Positions 16,028 through 25,797 are shown, counted from the stretch's first letter. The stretch: DNA of 64,000 nt from Rhizobium esperanzae (GCF_002204185.1 NZ_MXPU01000006.1:248001-312000), one strand, 5' to 3'. Notes: generated by a model not told the origin, from the sequence alone. A program made the numbers and translations.

Positions 16028-17440
16028 ATGCTGGGCGACGCGACGGAATTGGCGGCAGCGATCAGGCATGGCAGCTTGAGCGCTGCAGAAGCGATGCAGA
16101 TCTCCCTCGAGGCCGCCGCGCGGCATCAGCCGCTCGGCGCGATCGCCTATCTCGACGGCGCCTTGGGCCTCGCCGCGGCGCAGGCCTGCGACCGGGAGCG
16201 GCAGCGCGCGCCCGAGTATTTTTTGGCGCGGCCCTTTGCCGGCGTGCCGACCTTGGCGAAGGATCTTGGCGGTCCCTTCCGCGGACTGCCGGTAACGGCC
16301 GGTTCCCGTCTTTTCGAGAGAAGGGGCGGCGAAGCCGATTCCGATCTCGCTTCGCGGTTCCGCGATGCCGGCTTCTGTCTATTCGGCCTGACAACGAGCC
16401 CCGAATTCGGCCTTTCGCTTGCCAGCGAACCGGCGATCGGACCTGTCTGTCGCAACCCGCTCGATCCCACGCGCACCGCCGGCGGCTCGTCTGGCGGTGC
16501 GGCGGCAGCGGTTGCCGCCGGGATCATTGCGATTGCCCATGCCACCGACGCCGGCGGCTCGATCCGCGTGCCTGCCGCCTGCTGCGGCTTGGTCGGGATG
16601 AAGCCGACCCGCGGCGCCATCCCTGGTGGGCCATCTTTCGGCAATCATCTTGCCGGCATTGCCAGCGAACTTGCGGTCTGCCGCTCGGTGCGGGATACGG
16701 CGCTGATTTTCGACCGGCTGAGCGGCAATGCACGCGGTCCCGTCCCGGATCCCTCTCCCACCAATTTGAACACCGGCCGTCTGCGGATCGGCTTGTTGAC
16801 CGATACCGGGCAGGCCTACCCCACTGAAGGCAATCGCCTAGCAGCTGTCGAGGAAGCGGCGCGTGTGCTCGAGAGGGACGGGCACGTCATCGTTCCGTTG
16901 GCCTGGGCGGACTTCGAATGGAGCGTCGCCGCCAGCGGCCGTGCCTTTGCCGATATCGTTTCCGTCAACCTCGCCGCGCTCATCGAGGCGGCAGCCGTCG
17001 AGGAAAGCAGGGCCGAGCCCCTGACGCGGGCTTTCGTGATGCGCGGACGAGCGCTTGCGGCGACCGAACTTTGGAAAACGCTGAACGATGCGGTCCTGGT
17101 GAGCCACGCCGTCTGGGCGCTGTTCGACAAGGTCGACTGCATCCTGATGCCGATGCTCGCCTCGGCGCCTCTTGCGATCGGCTCCTTTCCGTCCGATCAT
17201 GCCGACACCGATTTGCATCTGGAGCGAATGACCGCGTTTGCGCCGCTTGCCTGCCTTGCCAATATTTCGGGTTTTCCTGCTTTGACGCTGCCTTTCGGAG
17301 AGGATGAGCACGCTATGCCGCTGCCGGTGCAGCTCATGATGCTGATGGGTGACGAGCCGCGGCTTCTGTCGCTGGCGGCGCGCCTGGAGGCCGAGGGGCG
17401 ATGGCAGCAGCGTTTTCCGGTGGCGGGGTTGCCGTCATGA
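16028..17440 (+). CDS. Amidase signature family hydrolase
   Basis: A 470-residue amidase. The Ser-cisSer-Lys triad is visible: K78 in PTLAKDLGG, S154/S155 in AGGSSGG and S178 in DAGGSIR. The Gly-rich signature GGSSGGAAAAVAAG is complete. It hydrolyses a carboxamide in the cytoplasm; the substrate is unknown. It starts 8 bp after the binding-protein gene and its stop overlaps the ATPase start (ATGA), so it is a core part of the operon. It probably acts on the imported compound or on the product of the amidohydrolase at 20975. Confidence 0.88.
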   Translation: MLGDATELAAAIRHGSLSAAEAMQISLEAAARHQPLGAIAYLDGALGLAAAQACDRERQRAPEYFLARPFAGVPTLAKDLGGPFRGLPVTAGSRLFERRGGEADSDLASRFRDAGFCLFGLTTSPEFGLSLASEPAIGPVCRNPLDPTRTAGGSSGGAAAAVAAGIIAIAHATDAGGSIRVPAACCGLVGMKPTRGAIPGGPSFGNHLAGIASELAVCRSVRDTALIFDRLSGNARGPVPDPSPTNLNTGRLRIGLLTDTGQAYPTEGNRLAAVEEAARVLERDGHVIVPLAWADFEWSVAASGRAFADIVSVNLAALIEAAAVEESRAEPLTRAFVMRGRALAATELWKTLNDAVLVSHAVWALFDKVDCILMPMLASAPLAIGSFPSDHADTDLHLERMTAFAPLACLANISGFPALTLPFGEDEHAMPLPVQLMMLMGDEPRLLSLAARLEAEGRWQQRFPVAGLPS

Positions 17441-18969
17441 CCGGGCCTGTTCTGGAAATTGTCGGCGTCAGCAAACGCTTCGGCGCCAATCTTGCCAATG
17501 ACGATATTTCCATGACGCTCGCCAAAGGCGAGGTCGTCGCCCTGCTCGGCGAGAACGGCGCGGGCAAGACCACGCTGATGAGCATCCTTTTCGGCCACTA
17601 CGTGCCGGATGCCGGCCGAATTCTGATCGAGGGCGCCGAGGTGCCGCAGGGCAAGCCGCGCGCGGCGATCCGCGCCGGCGTCGGCATGGTGCATCAGCAT
17701 TTCTCGCTCGCGCCCAATCTGACCGTTCTCGAAAATGTCATGACCGGCACGGAAGGCCTTTGGTCCTGGCGATCGGCAACATCGGCGGCGCGGAAGAAAC
17801 TCCTGGCGATTTCGGAGCGCTTCGGCCTGCAAGTTGATCCGGATGCCCGTCTTGGCGACCTTTCGGTCGGCGAGCAGCAACGGGTTGAAATCCTCAAGGC
17901 GCTCTACAATGATGCCCGCATCCTGATCCTCGACGAGCCGACGGCGGTGCTGACCAACATCGAAGCCGAGCGGCTGTTTGCGACCCTGAAGGAAATGACC
18001 CGCCAGGGCCTATCGCTGATCTTCATCTCGCATAAGCTCGACGAAGTGATGGCGGCGGCCGATCGCATCGTGGTGCTGCGCGCAGGCAAGATGGTCGCCG
18101 AGCGCCGGGCGTCGGAGACCAGCAAGGCGGAACTCGCCGAGCTGATGGTCGGACACCGCGTGATGCGGCCCGTGCGCGAACCGTCGGTGCCCGGCGCCGT
18201 TGCACTCGAGGCCTCAGGCGTGACCGTACGAACCGGCGGCATCGATCGTCTGAAATCGATCAGCTTCCGGCTGCATCAGGGTGAGATCCTCGGCATTATC
18301 GGCGTCTCAGGCAACGGCCAGGCGGCACTGGCGCATCTTCTTTCCGGCACGCTGGCGCGCAGCAGCGGCGACCTCAGCCTGTTCGGCGAAGTGGTCGGCA
18401 ATCTTGGCGTCGCCGATGTCGTCGAAGCTGGTATCGGGCGCATTCCCGAGGACCGCAACCACGAGGGCGTGATCGGAGAAATGGCGATTTGGGAAAACGC
18501 CGCGCTGGAGCGTATCGCCTCGCCGGCCTTCTCGCGCCGCGGTCTCGTCAACCGCAAGGCCGGCATGGCTTTCGCCAGGGAGATCATCGACGGCTTCGAC
18601 GTTCGCGGCGGCGGCCCGGCCATTCGCACCCGGCTGCTTTCCGGCGGCAACGTGCAGAAGCTTATTCTCGGGCGCAGTCTCTATCGGCGACCGCGCATCC
18701 TGATCGCGGCGCAGCCTGCGCGCGGCCTCGACGAAGGCGCCGTTGCCGCCGTGTATGCGCGTCTGCTCGAAGCCCGCCGGCAGGGGACCGCCGTGCTGCT
18801 GATCTCGGAGGATCTTGACGAGGTGATCGCGCTCGCAGATCGCATACAGGCGATCGTTGGCGGCCGTCTGTCGCCGCCCATCGACGCCGACGGCGCCGAT
18901 GCCCGCAAGCTGGGGCTGATGATGGCCGGCGAATGGCAAGAGACCCGCGAGGCCGGTCATGCGATTTGA
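17437..18969 (+). CDS. Dual-domain ATPase of BMP/nucleoside-type ABC transporter
   Basis: A 510-residue protein with two ABC domains of the sugar/nucleoside importer type (RbsA/NupA-like). Domain 1 has Walker A GENGAGKTT, signature LSVGEQQR and Walker B ILILDEPTAVL. Domain 2 has a degenerate Walker A (GVSGNGQAA), signature LSGGNVQK and no canonical Walker B Glu (AAQPARGLD), as usual for the second half in this class. The start is the ATG at 17437 overlapping the amidase stop. Confidence 0.9.
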   Translation: MTGPVLEIVGVSKRFGANLANDDISMTLAKGEVVALLGENGAGKTTLMSILFGHYVPDAGRILIEGAEVPQGKPRAAIRAGVGMVHQHFSLAPNLTVLENVMTGTEGLWSWRSATSAARKKLLAISERFGLQVDPDARLGDLSVGEQQRVEILKALYNDARILILDEPTAVLTNIEAERLFATLKEMTRQGLSLIFISHKLDEVMAAADRIVVLRAGKMVAERRASETSKAELAELMVGHRVMRPVREPSVPGAVALEASGVTVRTGGIDRLKSISFRLHQGEILGIIGVSGNGQAALAHLLSGTLARSSGDLSLFGEVVGNLGVADVVEAGIGRIPEDRNHEGVIGEMAIWENAALERIASPAFSRRGLVNRKAGMAFAREIIDGFDVRGGGPAIRTRLLSGGNVQKLILGRSLYRRPRILIAAQPARGLDEGAVAAVYARLLEARRQGTAVLLISEDLDEVIALADRIQAIVGGRLSPPIDADGADARKLGLMMAGEWQETREAGHAI

Positions 18970-20008
18970 GCGCCGCGAGCACCGCCCGCTTTACCTGCTG
19001 ATCGTGACGCCGGTCCTCGCCGTGATCGCGGCGCTTGCACTGGCGGGCATCTTAATCTCGATCGCCGGCGCACCTGTTCTCGATGCCTATTGGCGCATCC
19101 TGACCGGCGCCTTCGGCTCGCGGCTTTCGGCGACCGAAACGCTGACGCGGGCGACGCCGCTGATGCTGACCGGACTTGCCGCCGCCGTCGCTTTCCGGGC
19201 GCGGCTGTGGAATATCGGCGCCGAGGGCCAGTTCTATCTCGGCGCAATCGCCGTTGCGGCGGCAAGCGCGAAACTGCTGGGCAATCTTCCCGCACCCATT
19301 CTCATTCCGCTGCTGCTGCTGATCGGCGCCATCGCCGGCATGGTGCTGATCCTGGTTCCGCTGTGGCTCCGGCTGAGCTTTTCCGTCGATGAGGTCGTCA
19401 CCAGCCTGCTCCTGAATTTCATCGCCGTGCTATTCGTCTCGATGCTCATAGACGGCGTTCTCAAGGATCCACTCGCCTTCGGCTGGCCGCAGTCGCAATC
19501 CGTCAGCGACCACGCCATGCTGCCGAAGCTGATCGCCCGCTCGCGCCTGCATATCGGTTTTGCGATCGCGATCGCCCTGGCGGTCCTCGTCCACTTCGTC
19601 CAGTCCCGCACCGTATTTGGCATGCAGTCACGCGCCGCCGGCCTTAACCCTGCCGGTGCGGTTTTTGCTGGTGTGCCGCTCGGAAGAACACTGGTGAAGG
19701 TTGCCTGTCTCTCCGGTGGGCTTGCAGGGCTTGCGGGAGCAATTGAAGTGATGGGCGTCAAGGGTTACGTGACGACCGACCTATCGCCCGGCTTCGGCTA
19801 CGCCGGTATCGTCGTCGCCATGCTCGCCAACCTCAATCCGCTCGGCGTCGTTTTCGCCGCCATTTTCACGGCCACGATGTTCGTCGGCGCCGACGGCATG
19901 AGCCGGGGTCTCGGTATCCCGACCTATATTGCCGACGTCACCGTGGCGCTCTCGCTGCTGACGATGCTGATAGCATTGTTCTTCACCCAATACAGGATAA
20001 GACGATGA
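18959..20008 (+). CDS. BMP-type ABC transporter permease 1
   Basis: A 349-residue permease of the branched-chain/nucleoside importer type with about nine hydrophobic segments. Family features are 'ETLTRATPLMLTGLAAAVAFRARLWNIGAEGQ' near residues 58-90 and GLNPAGAVFAGV in the C-terminal half. It overlaps the ATPase by 11 bases and the next permease by 4. It forms the membrane channel with the product at 20005. Confidence 0.9.
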   Translation: MRFERREHRPLYLLIVTPVLAVIAALALAGILISIAGAPVLDAYWRILTGAFGSRLSATETLTRATPLMLTGLAAAVAFRARLWNIGAEGQFYLGAIAVAAASAKLLGNLPAPILIPLLLLIGAIAGMVLILVPLWLRLSFSVDEVVTSLLLNFIAVLFVSMLIDGVLKDPLAFGWPQSQSVSDHAMLPKLIARSRLHIGFAIAIALAVLVHFVQSRTVFGMQSRAAGLNPAGAVFAGVPLGRTLVKVACLSGGLAGLAGAIEVMGVKGYVTTDLSPGFGYAGIVVAMLANLNPLGVVFAAIFTATMFVGADGMSRGLGIPTYIADVTVALSLLTMLIALFFTQYRIRR

Positions 20009-20949
20009 CGCAGTTGTTCGATATCATCGCCTCCACCGGCCTTTGGGCGGCAATCCTGCGGATCGCCACACCGCTGATCTTCGGCACGCTCGGAGCCCTG
20101 CTCTCCGAACGGGCCGGCGTGCTCAATCTCGGCATCGAAGGCATCATGACCTTCGGCGCGATGATCGGTTGGCTGTCCGTCTATCATGGTGCCGATCTCT
20201 GGACAGGCCTGCTGATCGCGGCGGTCGCCGGCGGCATGTTCGGCCTGCTGCACGCGTCGCTGACGGTGACGCTCGGCCTGTCCCAGCACGTCTCCGGCCT
20301 CGGCGTCACGCTCTTTGCCTCCAGCTTCAGCTATTATGTCTTCCGGCTGATCGTGCCGCTTGCCAATACGCCGCCCACCATTGTGCCGTTCCAGCCGATC
20401 GCCATTCCCGGTCTCTCGACGCTGCCTTTCATCGGCCCGGCCTTCTTTACGCAGACGGTGCCGACCTATCTTGCGATCGTGATTGCTCTGCTGATGGCCT
20501 ACATCATCTTCCGAACTCCTGTGGGGCTCGCGATCCGCATGACCGGTGAAAATCCGCATGCAGCCGAAGCCCAGGGAGTCAATCCGATGAAGGTGCGATA
20601 CGGTGCAGTCATCATCGGCAGCGCGCTGATGGGAATGGGCGGCGCGTTCCTGACATTGTCGGCGTTCAACAGCTTCTTTCCGACCATGGTACAGGGGCGG
20701 GGCTGGATCTGCATTGCGCTTGTCGTGTTCGCCTCCTGGCGGCCGGGCCGCGCGCTGTTCGGCGCCCTGCTCTTCGCCTTCTTCGATGCCTTCCAGCTTC
20801 GGCTGCAAACGGCGTTAAGCGGACTTGTACCCTATCAGCTCTTCCTGATGACGCCCTATATCCTTTCCATTGCCGCTCTTGCCATCATGGCCCGCCGCGC
20901 CCGCGTCCCGCAGGCGTTGATGCAGCCCTATCGCCGCGGCGAGCGGTGA
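20005..20949 (+). CDS. BMP-type ABC transporter permease 2
   Basis: A 314-residue permease, partner of the preceding one. It has the paired hallmarks 'TPLIFGTLGALLSERAGVLNLGIEG' near the N-terminus and 'TGENPHAAEAQGVNP' in the cytoplasmic loop. About eight membrane segments are visible. It overlaps the upstream permease (ATGA) and is followed after 25 bp by the amidohydrolase. Confidence 0.9.
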   Translation: MTQLFDIIASTGLWAAILRIATPLIFGTLGALLSERAGVLNLGIEGIMTFGAMIGWLSVYHGADLWTGLLIAAVAGGMFGLLHASLTVTLGLSQHVSGLGVTLFASSFSYYVFRLIVPLANTPPTIVPFQPIAIPGLSTLPFIGPAFFTQTVPTYLAIVIALLMAYIIFRTPVGLAIRMTGENPHAAEAQGVNPMKVRYGAVIIGSALMGMGGAFLTLSAFNSFFPTMVQGRGWICIALVVFASWRPGRALFGALLFAFFDAFQLRLQTALSGLVPYQLFLMTPYILSIAALAIMARRARVPQALMQPYRRGER

Positions 20950-20974
20950 AGGCGCCCTTTCAAACGAGGTTCCG

Positions 20975-22264
20975 ATGTTTGATCTGATCGTCAGAAACGC
21001 AAATCTCCCCGATGGCCGAAGCGGAATCGATATCGGTATCGAGGGCGGCAGGATCGTCGCCGTCGAGCGCAATCTGCAGGCGCAGGCGGCAGAGGAAATC
21101 GACGCAACGGGCAGGCTGGTGAGCCCGCCCTTCGTCGATCCGCATTTCCATATGGACGCCACTCTGTCGCTCGGGCTGCCGCGGATGAACGTCTCCGGCA
21201 CATTGCTCGAGGGCATCGCGCTCTGGGGGGAGTTGCGCCCGATCGTGACGAAGGAGGAATTGGTCGACCGCGCGCTGCGCTATTGCGATCTGGCGGTTAC
21301 GCAAGGCCTGCTTTTCATCCGCAGCCATGTCGATACGAGTGATCCCAGACTGGTGACCGTCGAGGCGATGATCGAAGCCCGCGAAAGGGTCGCGCCCTAT
21401 ATCGATCTGCAACTGGTTGCCTTCCCGCAGGACGGTTATTACCGTTCCCCGGGCGCGATCGATGCGCTCAACCGGGCTCTCGACATGGGAGTCGACATCG
21501 TCGGCGGCATTCCGCACTTCGAACGGACGATGGGCGACGGAACGGCTTCGGTCGAGGCGCTCTGCCGCATCGCCGCCGATCGAGGTCTGCCGGTCGACAT
21601 GCACTGCGACGAGACAGACGATCCGCTGTCGCGCCATATCGAAACGCTGGCAGCCGAAACCATCCGCTTCGGCCTGCAGGGACGTGTCGCCGGCTCGCAT
21701 CTGACCTCGATGCATTCTATGGACAATTATTATGTTTCCAAGCTCATCCCGCTGATGGCCGAGGCGGAGATCAATGTGATCCCTAATCCGCTGATCAACA
21801 TCATGCTGCAGGGCCGGCACGATACCTATCCGAAACGCCGCGGCATGACCCGCGTGCGTGAGCTGATGGATGCCGGGCTCAACGTCTCCTTCGGGCACGA
21901 TTGCGTCATGGACCCGTGGTATTCGATGGGATCCGGCGACATGCTGGAGGTTGGCCACATGGCGATCCATGTCGCGCAGATGGCCGGGATCGAGGACAAG
22001 AAAAAGATCTTTGATGCCCTGACCGTCAACTCGGCGAGGACGATGGGCCTTGAAGGCTACGGTCTCGAAAAAGGATGCAATGCCGATCTGGTCATCCTCC
22101 AGGCGCGCGACCCGCTGGAGGCGCTGCGGCTGAAGCCGAACCGGCTGGCGGTGATCCGCCGCGGCAAGGTCGTCGCCCGCTCGGCGCCGCGCATCGGCGA
22201 GCTTTTCCTGGACGGTCGCCCGGCCCGGATCGACGGTGGCTTGGATTACGCACCCTGCTATTGA
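20975..22264 (+). CDS. Cytosine-deaminase-like amidohydrolase
   Basis: A 429-residue metal-dependent amidohydrolase of the CodA/AtzC branch. Metal ligands and catalytic residues are visible: H57 and H59 (DPHFHMD), H210 (DMHCDETDD), E213, H242 (GSHLTSMHS), and H308-D309 (FGHDCVMDPW). This pattern matches cytosine deaminase and related ring deaminases. With the BMP importer and the amidase it suggests breakdown of an N-heterocycle or ureide. GAGG lies just upstream of the ATG. Its last bases overlap the convergent methyltransferase by 7 bp. Confidence 0.88.
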   Translation: MFDLIVRNANLPDGRSGIDIGIEGGRIVAVERNLQAQAAEEIDATGRLVSPPFVDPHFHMDATLSLGLPRMNVSGTLLEGIALWGELRPIVTKEELVDRALRYCDLAVTQGLLFIRSHVDTSDPRLVTVEAMIEARERVAPYIDLQLVAFPQDGYYRSPGAIDALNRALDMGVDIVGGIPHFERTMGDGTASVEALCRIAADRGLPVDMHCDETDDPLSRHIETLAAETIRFGLQGRVAGSHLTSMHSMDNYYVSKLIPLMAEAEINVIPNPLINIMLQGRHDTYPKRRGMTRVRELMDAGLNVSFGHDCVMDPWYSMGSGDMLEVGHMAIHVAQMAGIEDKKKIFDALTVNSARTMGLEGYGLEKGCNADLVILQARDPLEALRLKPNRLAVIRRGKVVARSAPRIGELFLDGRPARIDGGLDYAPCY

Positions 22265-23049
22265 GACGTATCGACGCCTTCTCGGCGAGCTGTGATGATC
22301 CAGGCGCGGGAGTCGAAGAACACCCCCTCCGGCGTCATATGCGCCCCCAGCAAATCGCGCAGTCGCTGCAGCGCTTTGCCGGGCGGTTCACCGGTATGCG
22401 CAAGCGCGTCCTTCACAAGATAAAGGCCGGCGAGCGCATCAGACGCCGCATTGACATCTGGTCCATAGAAGACCGGCTCTCGCACGTCGATAAAGTCAAT
22501 CGAGGCAAAGCCTGCTGCGCGCATAAGGTTGGTCGCAACAGCGGGATCACTGAGCGAAAAGGGATCGGGAGTATCCGTAGAAACCGCAATCGGGGCCGCC
22601 AAGGCTCGGCGGATGGCGCCGGACCACTCGTTGCGCTCCGCGCTTTGCCACACCATCCACACAAGGCGCGCGCCCGGACGCATAGCCCGACCGATGTTGG
22701 CAAAGGCGGCTGCCGGATCGGCAAAAAACATCACGCCGAACCGGCTGATGCAGAGGTCGAAACTGGCAGCCGGAAAGGCGTGGAATTGTGCGTCTGCCTG
22801 CTCGAACACCACATTTCGCAAACCCTCCGCAGCGCTCCGTCGCCTTGCGATCTGGAGCATCTCTACGGAAATATCCACACCGACCGCTTCTCCTTGAGAC
22901 GCGGCGCGGGCGGCTTCACGCGTCGTCTGCCCCGCACCGCAGCCGATATCGAGCACCCGGTCATCCGCGCCGACATCGGCAGCATCCCGAAGGTGCCGGT
23001 TATGGCGCGCCAATTCTGCATCGTAAAAATCGGCACGATCAAACGCCAT
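22258..23049 (-). CDS. SAM-dependent class I methyltransferase (UbiE/Methyltransf_11 type)
   Basis: A 263-residue cytoplasmic methyltransferase. Motif I is VLDIGCGAGQTT (about residues 32-43), followed by the acidic motif GVDISVEML (about 57-65) and 'FEQADAQFHAFPAASFDLCISRFGVMFF'. The C-terminal half resembles small-molecule methyltransferases of unknown substrate. It lies 81 bp downstream of msrA on the same strand and may be cotranscribed with it. Its end overlaps the amidohydrolase gene tail to tail. Confidence 0.85.
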   Translation of the reverse strand: MAFDRADFYDAELARHNRHLRDAADVGADDRVLDIGCGAGQTTREAARAASQGEAVGVDISVEMLQIARRRSAAEGLRNVVFEQADAQFHAFPAASFDLCISRFGVMFFADPAAAFANIGRAMRPGARLVWMVWQSAERNEWSGAIRRALAAPIAVSTDTPDPFSLSDPAVATNLMRAAGFASIDFIDVREPVFYGPDVNAASDALAGLYLVKDALAHTGEPPGKALQRLRDLLGAHMTPEGVFFDSRAWIITARREGVDTSQ

Positions 23050-23130
23050 GACACTGACTCTGCTTCGCGTGAGCTTCGATCATCGGTTTGATGAGAATGC
23101 CGGAGTTGCTCCCGGCATCCATGAGCGGTA

Positions 23131-23640
23131 TTAGGCGATCTTCTGGCGGGTCGGCAGTTTCCAGCCGGGCCGGACGAAGTGGCAGGTATAGCCGTTTGGG
23201 ATCCGCTCCAGATAATCCTGGTGCTCGGGCTCGGCCTCCCAGAAATCGCTCACCGGCACGACTTCGGTGACGACCTTGCCGGGCCACAGGCCGGATGCGT
23301 CGACATCGGCGATCGTATCCCTGGCGACGCGCTCCTGCTCCGGGCTGACGTAGAAGATCGCCGAGCGATAGCTCGTTCCGACGTCGTTGCCCTGGCGGTT
23401 GCGCGTGGTCGGATCGTGGATCTGGAAGAAGAATTCGAGGATTTCGCGGTAGCTGATCCGGGCGGGGTCGAAGATGATCTCGATCGCCTCGGCATGGGTC
23501 CCGTGGTTGCGGTAAGTGGCATTCGGCACATCGCCGCCGGTATAGCCGACGCGGGTCGAAATCACGCCCTTGTAGCGGCGGATGAGGTCCTGCATGCCCC
23601 AGAAGCAACCGCCGGCGAGCACTGCACGTTCTTCGGTCAT
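23131..23640 (-). CDS. msrA: Peptide-methionine (S)-S-oxide reductase MsrA
   Basis: A 169-residue MsrA with the catalytic GGCFWG motif (Cys12) and the conserved VGYTGG and [13 protein letters not shown] segments. It repairs methionine-S-sulfoxide in oxidised proteins in the cytoplasm. There is no fused MsrB domain and no signal peptide. The downstream methyltransferase may share its transcript. A short inverted repeat (ATGCCGG/CCGGCAT at 23097-23118) lies between the two, without a T-run. Confidence 0.95.
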   Translation of the reverse strand: MTEERAVLAGGCFWGMQDLIRRYKGVISTRVGYTGGDVPNATYRNHGTHAEAIEIIFDPARISYREILEFFFQIHDPTTRNRQGNDVGTSYRSAIFYVSPEQERVARDTIADVDASGLWPGKVVTEVVPVSDFWEAEPEHQDYLERIPNGYTCHFVRPGWKLPTRQKIA

Positions 23641-23721
23641 TGGAGGGTCTCCTTGTTTGCCATGAGATAGTGTCTCACGTCGCCGATTTCCATAAGATGG
23701 AAATCCGCCGGCCGCGGCGGC

Positions 23722-24555
23722 TTATGTCCTACTCTGGAAACCCTCCCTGAGCCAGGGATGCAGCGCCCTGCTGGCGGCTAGGATGTCTCCAGCGCCGTCG
23801 ACTGTCGCGCCGGAAAAACGCGTGACGATGCCGCCGGCCTCTTCGACCATCAGCGCCGAAGCGCCGAAATCATGGATCGACAGCCCGTCCTCGAAGAAGC
23901 CGTCCAGCCGGCCGCAGGCGACATAGGCGATCGACAGCGCCGCCGAGCCCAGGCGGCGCACGCCCGCCGTATTGGCCATCAGGCGTTTGATGGCATCGAA
24001 ATAGGTCTCTTCCGCCACCGCCTTCACCTGGCCAGGAATGGGCAGCCCGGCACCGATCAGCACGTTTTCGATGTCGCCGACAGCGGCGCAGCGGATGCGC
24101 TCGCCATTGAGATAAGCGCCACCGCCGATCTCGGCGCTGAAGAGCTCGTCCTGCATGGCGTCGTAGACGACGCCGGAGACCAGCCTAGCGCCTTCTGCGA
24201 TTGCGATCGTCATGCCGAAATGCGGGAGGCCCCAGGCGTAATTGGTGGTGCCGTCGATCGGGTCGATGTAGATGATTGGTGTCTCCGGCCCCGCCGTGCG
24301 GTTGCCGACCGCTTCCTCGCCTTGGATGGCATAACCAGGGAAGGCCTTGATCATTTCCTCGACGATGATCCGCTCGACGGCGACATCGATCTCGGTCTGG
24401 TAATCACGCGGCGCTTTGGCAAGCATTTCCCTCGATGTCCGTCGCCGCAGGGAAGCCCGTGCCGTCTCGCCCGCCTTCAGCACCGCTTCGGCAAGAATGA
24501 CGAGGCGGGGCGACGCGTTCGGGGAAAGACGCGCTGATATCGGAGAGGATGCCAT
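23722..24555 (-). CDS. Inositol-monophosphatase-family phosphatase (with sugar operon 1)
   Basis: A 277-residue Mg-dependent phosphatase of the IMPase/CysQ fold. Metal-binding motifs are QGEEA (E80, E81) and DPIDGTTN (D98, D101). The third motif reads HDFGASALMVEEAGG where most relatives have WD-x-AAG, so the Trp is replaced by His while the metal-binding Asp is kept. It lies about 100 bp downstream of the ATPase of the sugar importer and is probably the last gene of that operon, acting on a sugar or polyol phosphate. A second IMPase-like gene is at 33227. Confidence 0.87.
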   Translation of the reverse strand: MASSPISARLSPNASPRLVILAEAVLKAGETARASLRRRTSREMLAKAPRDYQTEIDVAVERIIVEEMIKAFPGYAIQGEEAVGNRTAGPETPIIYIDPIDGTTNYAWGLPHFGMTIAIAEGARLVSGVVYDAMQDELFSAEIGGGAYLNGERIRCAAVGDIENVLIGAGLPIPGQVKAVAEETYFDAIKRLMANTAGVRRLGSAALSIAYVACGRLDGFFEDGLSIHDFGASALMVEEAGGIVTRFSGATVDGAGDILAASRALHPWLREGFQSRT

Positions 24556-24659
24556 GAGGAAGTTCCCGAAGCTGCAGATATGAACGAAGAATCGTGCGGA
24601 GCCACTCCCTTCGCAGAGACCGATGATGATTTTATGAAGCTGCCCGCGCCTGACGCGGC

Positions 24660-25736
24660 TTATAACAGGCGCTCGGTCGATGCGTCAAAGAGATGGACCT
24701 GGGCCGGGTCGACCGAAAGTCCGATCATCTCTCCTGGTCTGACCTTGTCGCGCCGCGTTTCGACGATCGTCAGTTCCGGCTGCGTCGCCGCGACGATGAA
24801 GGTCGAGGAGCCCGTCGATTCGACGAAGGCGATCGGCACGTCGAAGCTGCCCTGCCCAGGCGCGACGACCTCGATATGCTCCGGCCGGATGCCGGCGACG
24901 ATTTGGCGCCCCGGTTCGACGGCGCGTGCCAGCGCAAGCTTGTGCTTCACCGCGCCAAAATCCAGGATCAGGCTTTTTCCGTCCTCCGCGGCGATGGCGG
25001 GAATGAAGTTCATTGCCGGCGAGCCGATGAAGCCGGCGACAAACCGGTTCGCCGGCCGGTCGTAGAGATCAAGCGGCGCGCCCTGCTGTTCGATGATGCC
25101 GTCGCGCATGACAACCACATGGTCGGCCATGGTCATCGCTTCGACCTGGTCATGCGTGACATAGACGAAGGTGGCGTTCAGCCGGTCATGCAGGGCGCGG
25201 ATTTCCTTGCGCATCGAGACACGCAACGCGGCGTCAAGGTTGGAAAGCGGCTCGTCGAACAGGAAGGCCTGGGGGTTGCGGATAATGGCGCGGCCCATGG
25301 CGACTCGCTGCCGTTGGCCCCCGGAAAGCTGGCGCGGATAGCGGTCGAGCAGGCGGGAAAGGCCGGTGATAACAGCGACTTCCTCGGCTTTCTTTTTTGC
25401 TTCGGCCTTGGGGACGCCGTGCATTTTCAGTGAATAGGTCAGGTTCTGTTCCACCGTCATATGTGGATAGAGGGCGTAACTCTGAAAAACCATGGCGATA
25501 TCGCGTGCCCGCGGCGGCACGTCGTTCATCACCTCGCCGGCAATCTTCAGCGTGCCGCCGGTAATTTTTTCCAGCCCGGCAAGCGAACGGAGCAACGTGG
25601 ACTTGCCGCATCCCGACGGACCGACCAGCGCCACGAACGTGCCCTTGGGAATTGAAAGGTTGACGTTCTTAAGCGCGTGAAAGGCGCCGTAGTGCTTCTC
25701 GACGCCCAAGAGCTCGATTTGGATGTCCTGGCTCAT
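24660..25736 (-). CDS. Sugar ABC transporter ATPase (UgpC/MalK/MsmK type), operon 1
   Basis: A 358-residue ATPase. It has Walker A GPSGCGKS, signature LSGGQRQR, Walker B LFDEPLSNLD, H-loop VTHDQ, and a C-terminal OB/TOBE regulatory region (about 235-355). The start at 25736 is preferred over an ATG 24 bases upstream because the family begins close to the first beta strand (IQIELLGVEK). It energises the permeases encoded just upstream. Confidence 0.92.
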   Translation of the reverse strand: MSQDIQIELLGVEKHYGAFHALKNVNLSIPKGTFVALVGPSGCGKSTLLRSLAGLEKITGGTLKIAGEVMNDVPPRARDIAMVFQSYALYPHMTVEQNLTYSLKMHGVPKAEAKKKAEEVAVITGLSRLLDRYPRQLSGGQRQRVAMGRAIIRNPQAFLFDEPLSNLDAALRVSMRKEIRALHDRLNATFVYVTHDQVEAMTMADHVVVMRDGIIEQQGAPLDLYDRPANRFVAGFIGSPAMNFIPAIAAEDGKSLILDFGAVKHKLALARAVEPGRQIVAGIRPEHIEVVAPGQGSFDVPIAFVESTGSSTFIVAATQPELTIVETRRDKVRPGEMIGLSVDPAQVHLFDASTERLL

Positions 25737-25797
25737 ACTGAAAACCTTGCTGGTCCCCAACCGGGACCGATGGAATGGTCAAGGGTGAAAAACGTCG

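Noticed and set aside
23097..23118. Hairpin ATGCCGG/CCGGCAT between msrA and the methyltransferase gene as a terminator
   Set aside because: Only 7 bp and no T-run on the relevant strand; too weak to call.
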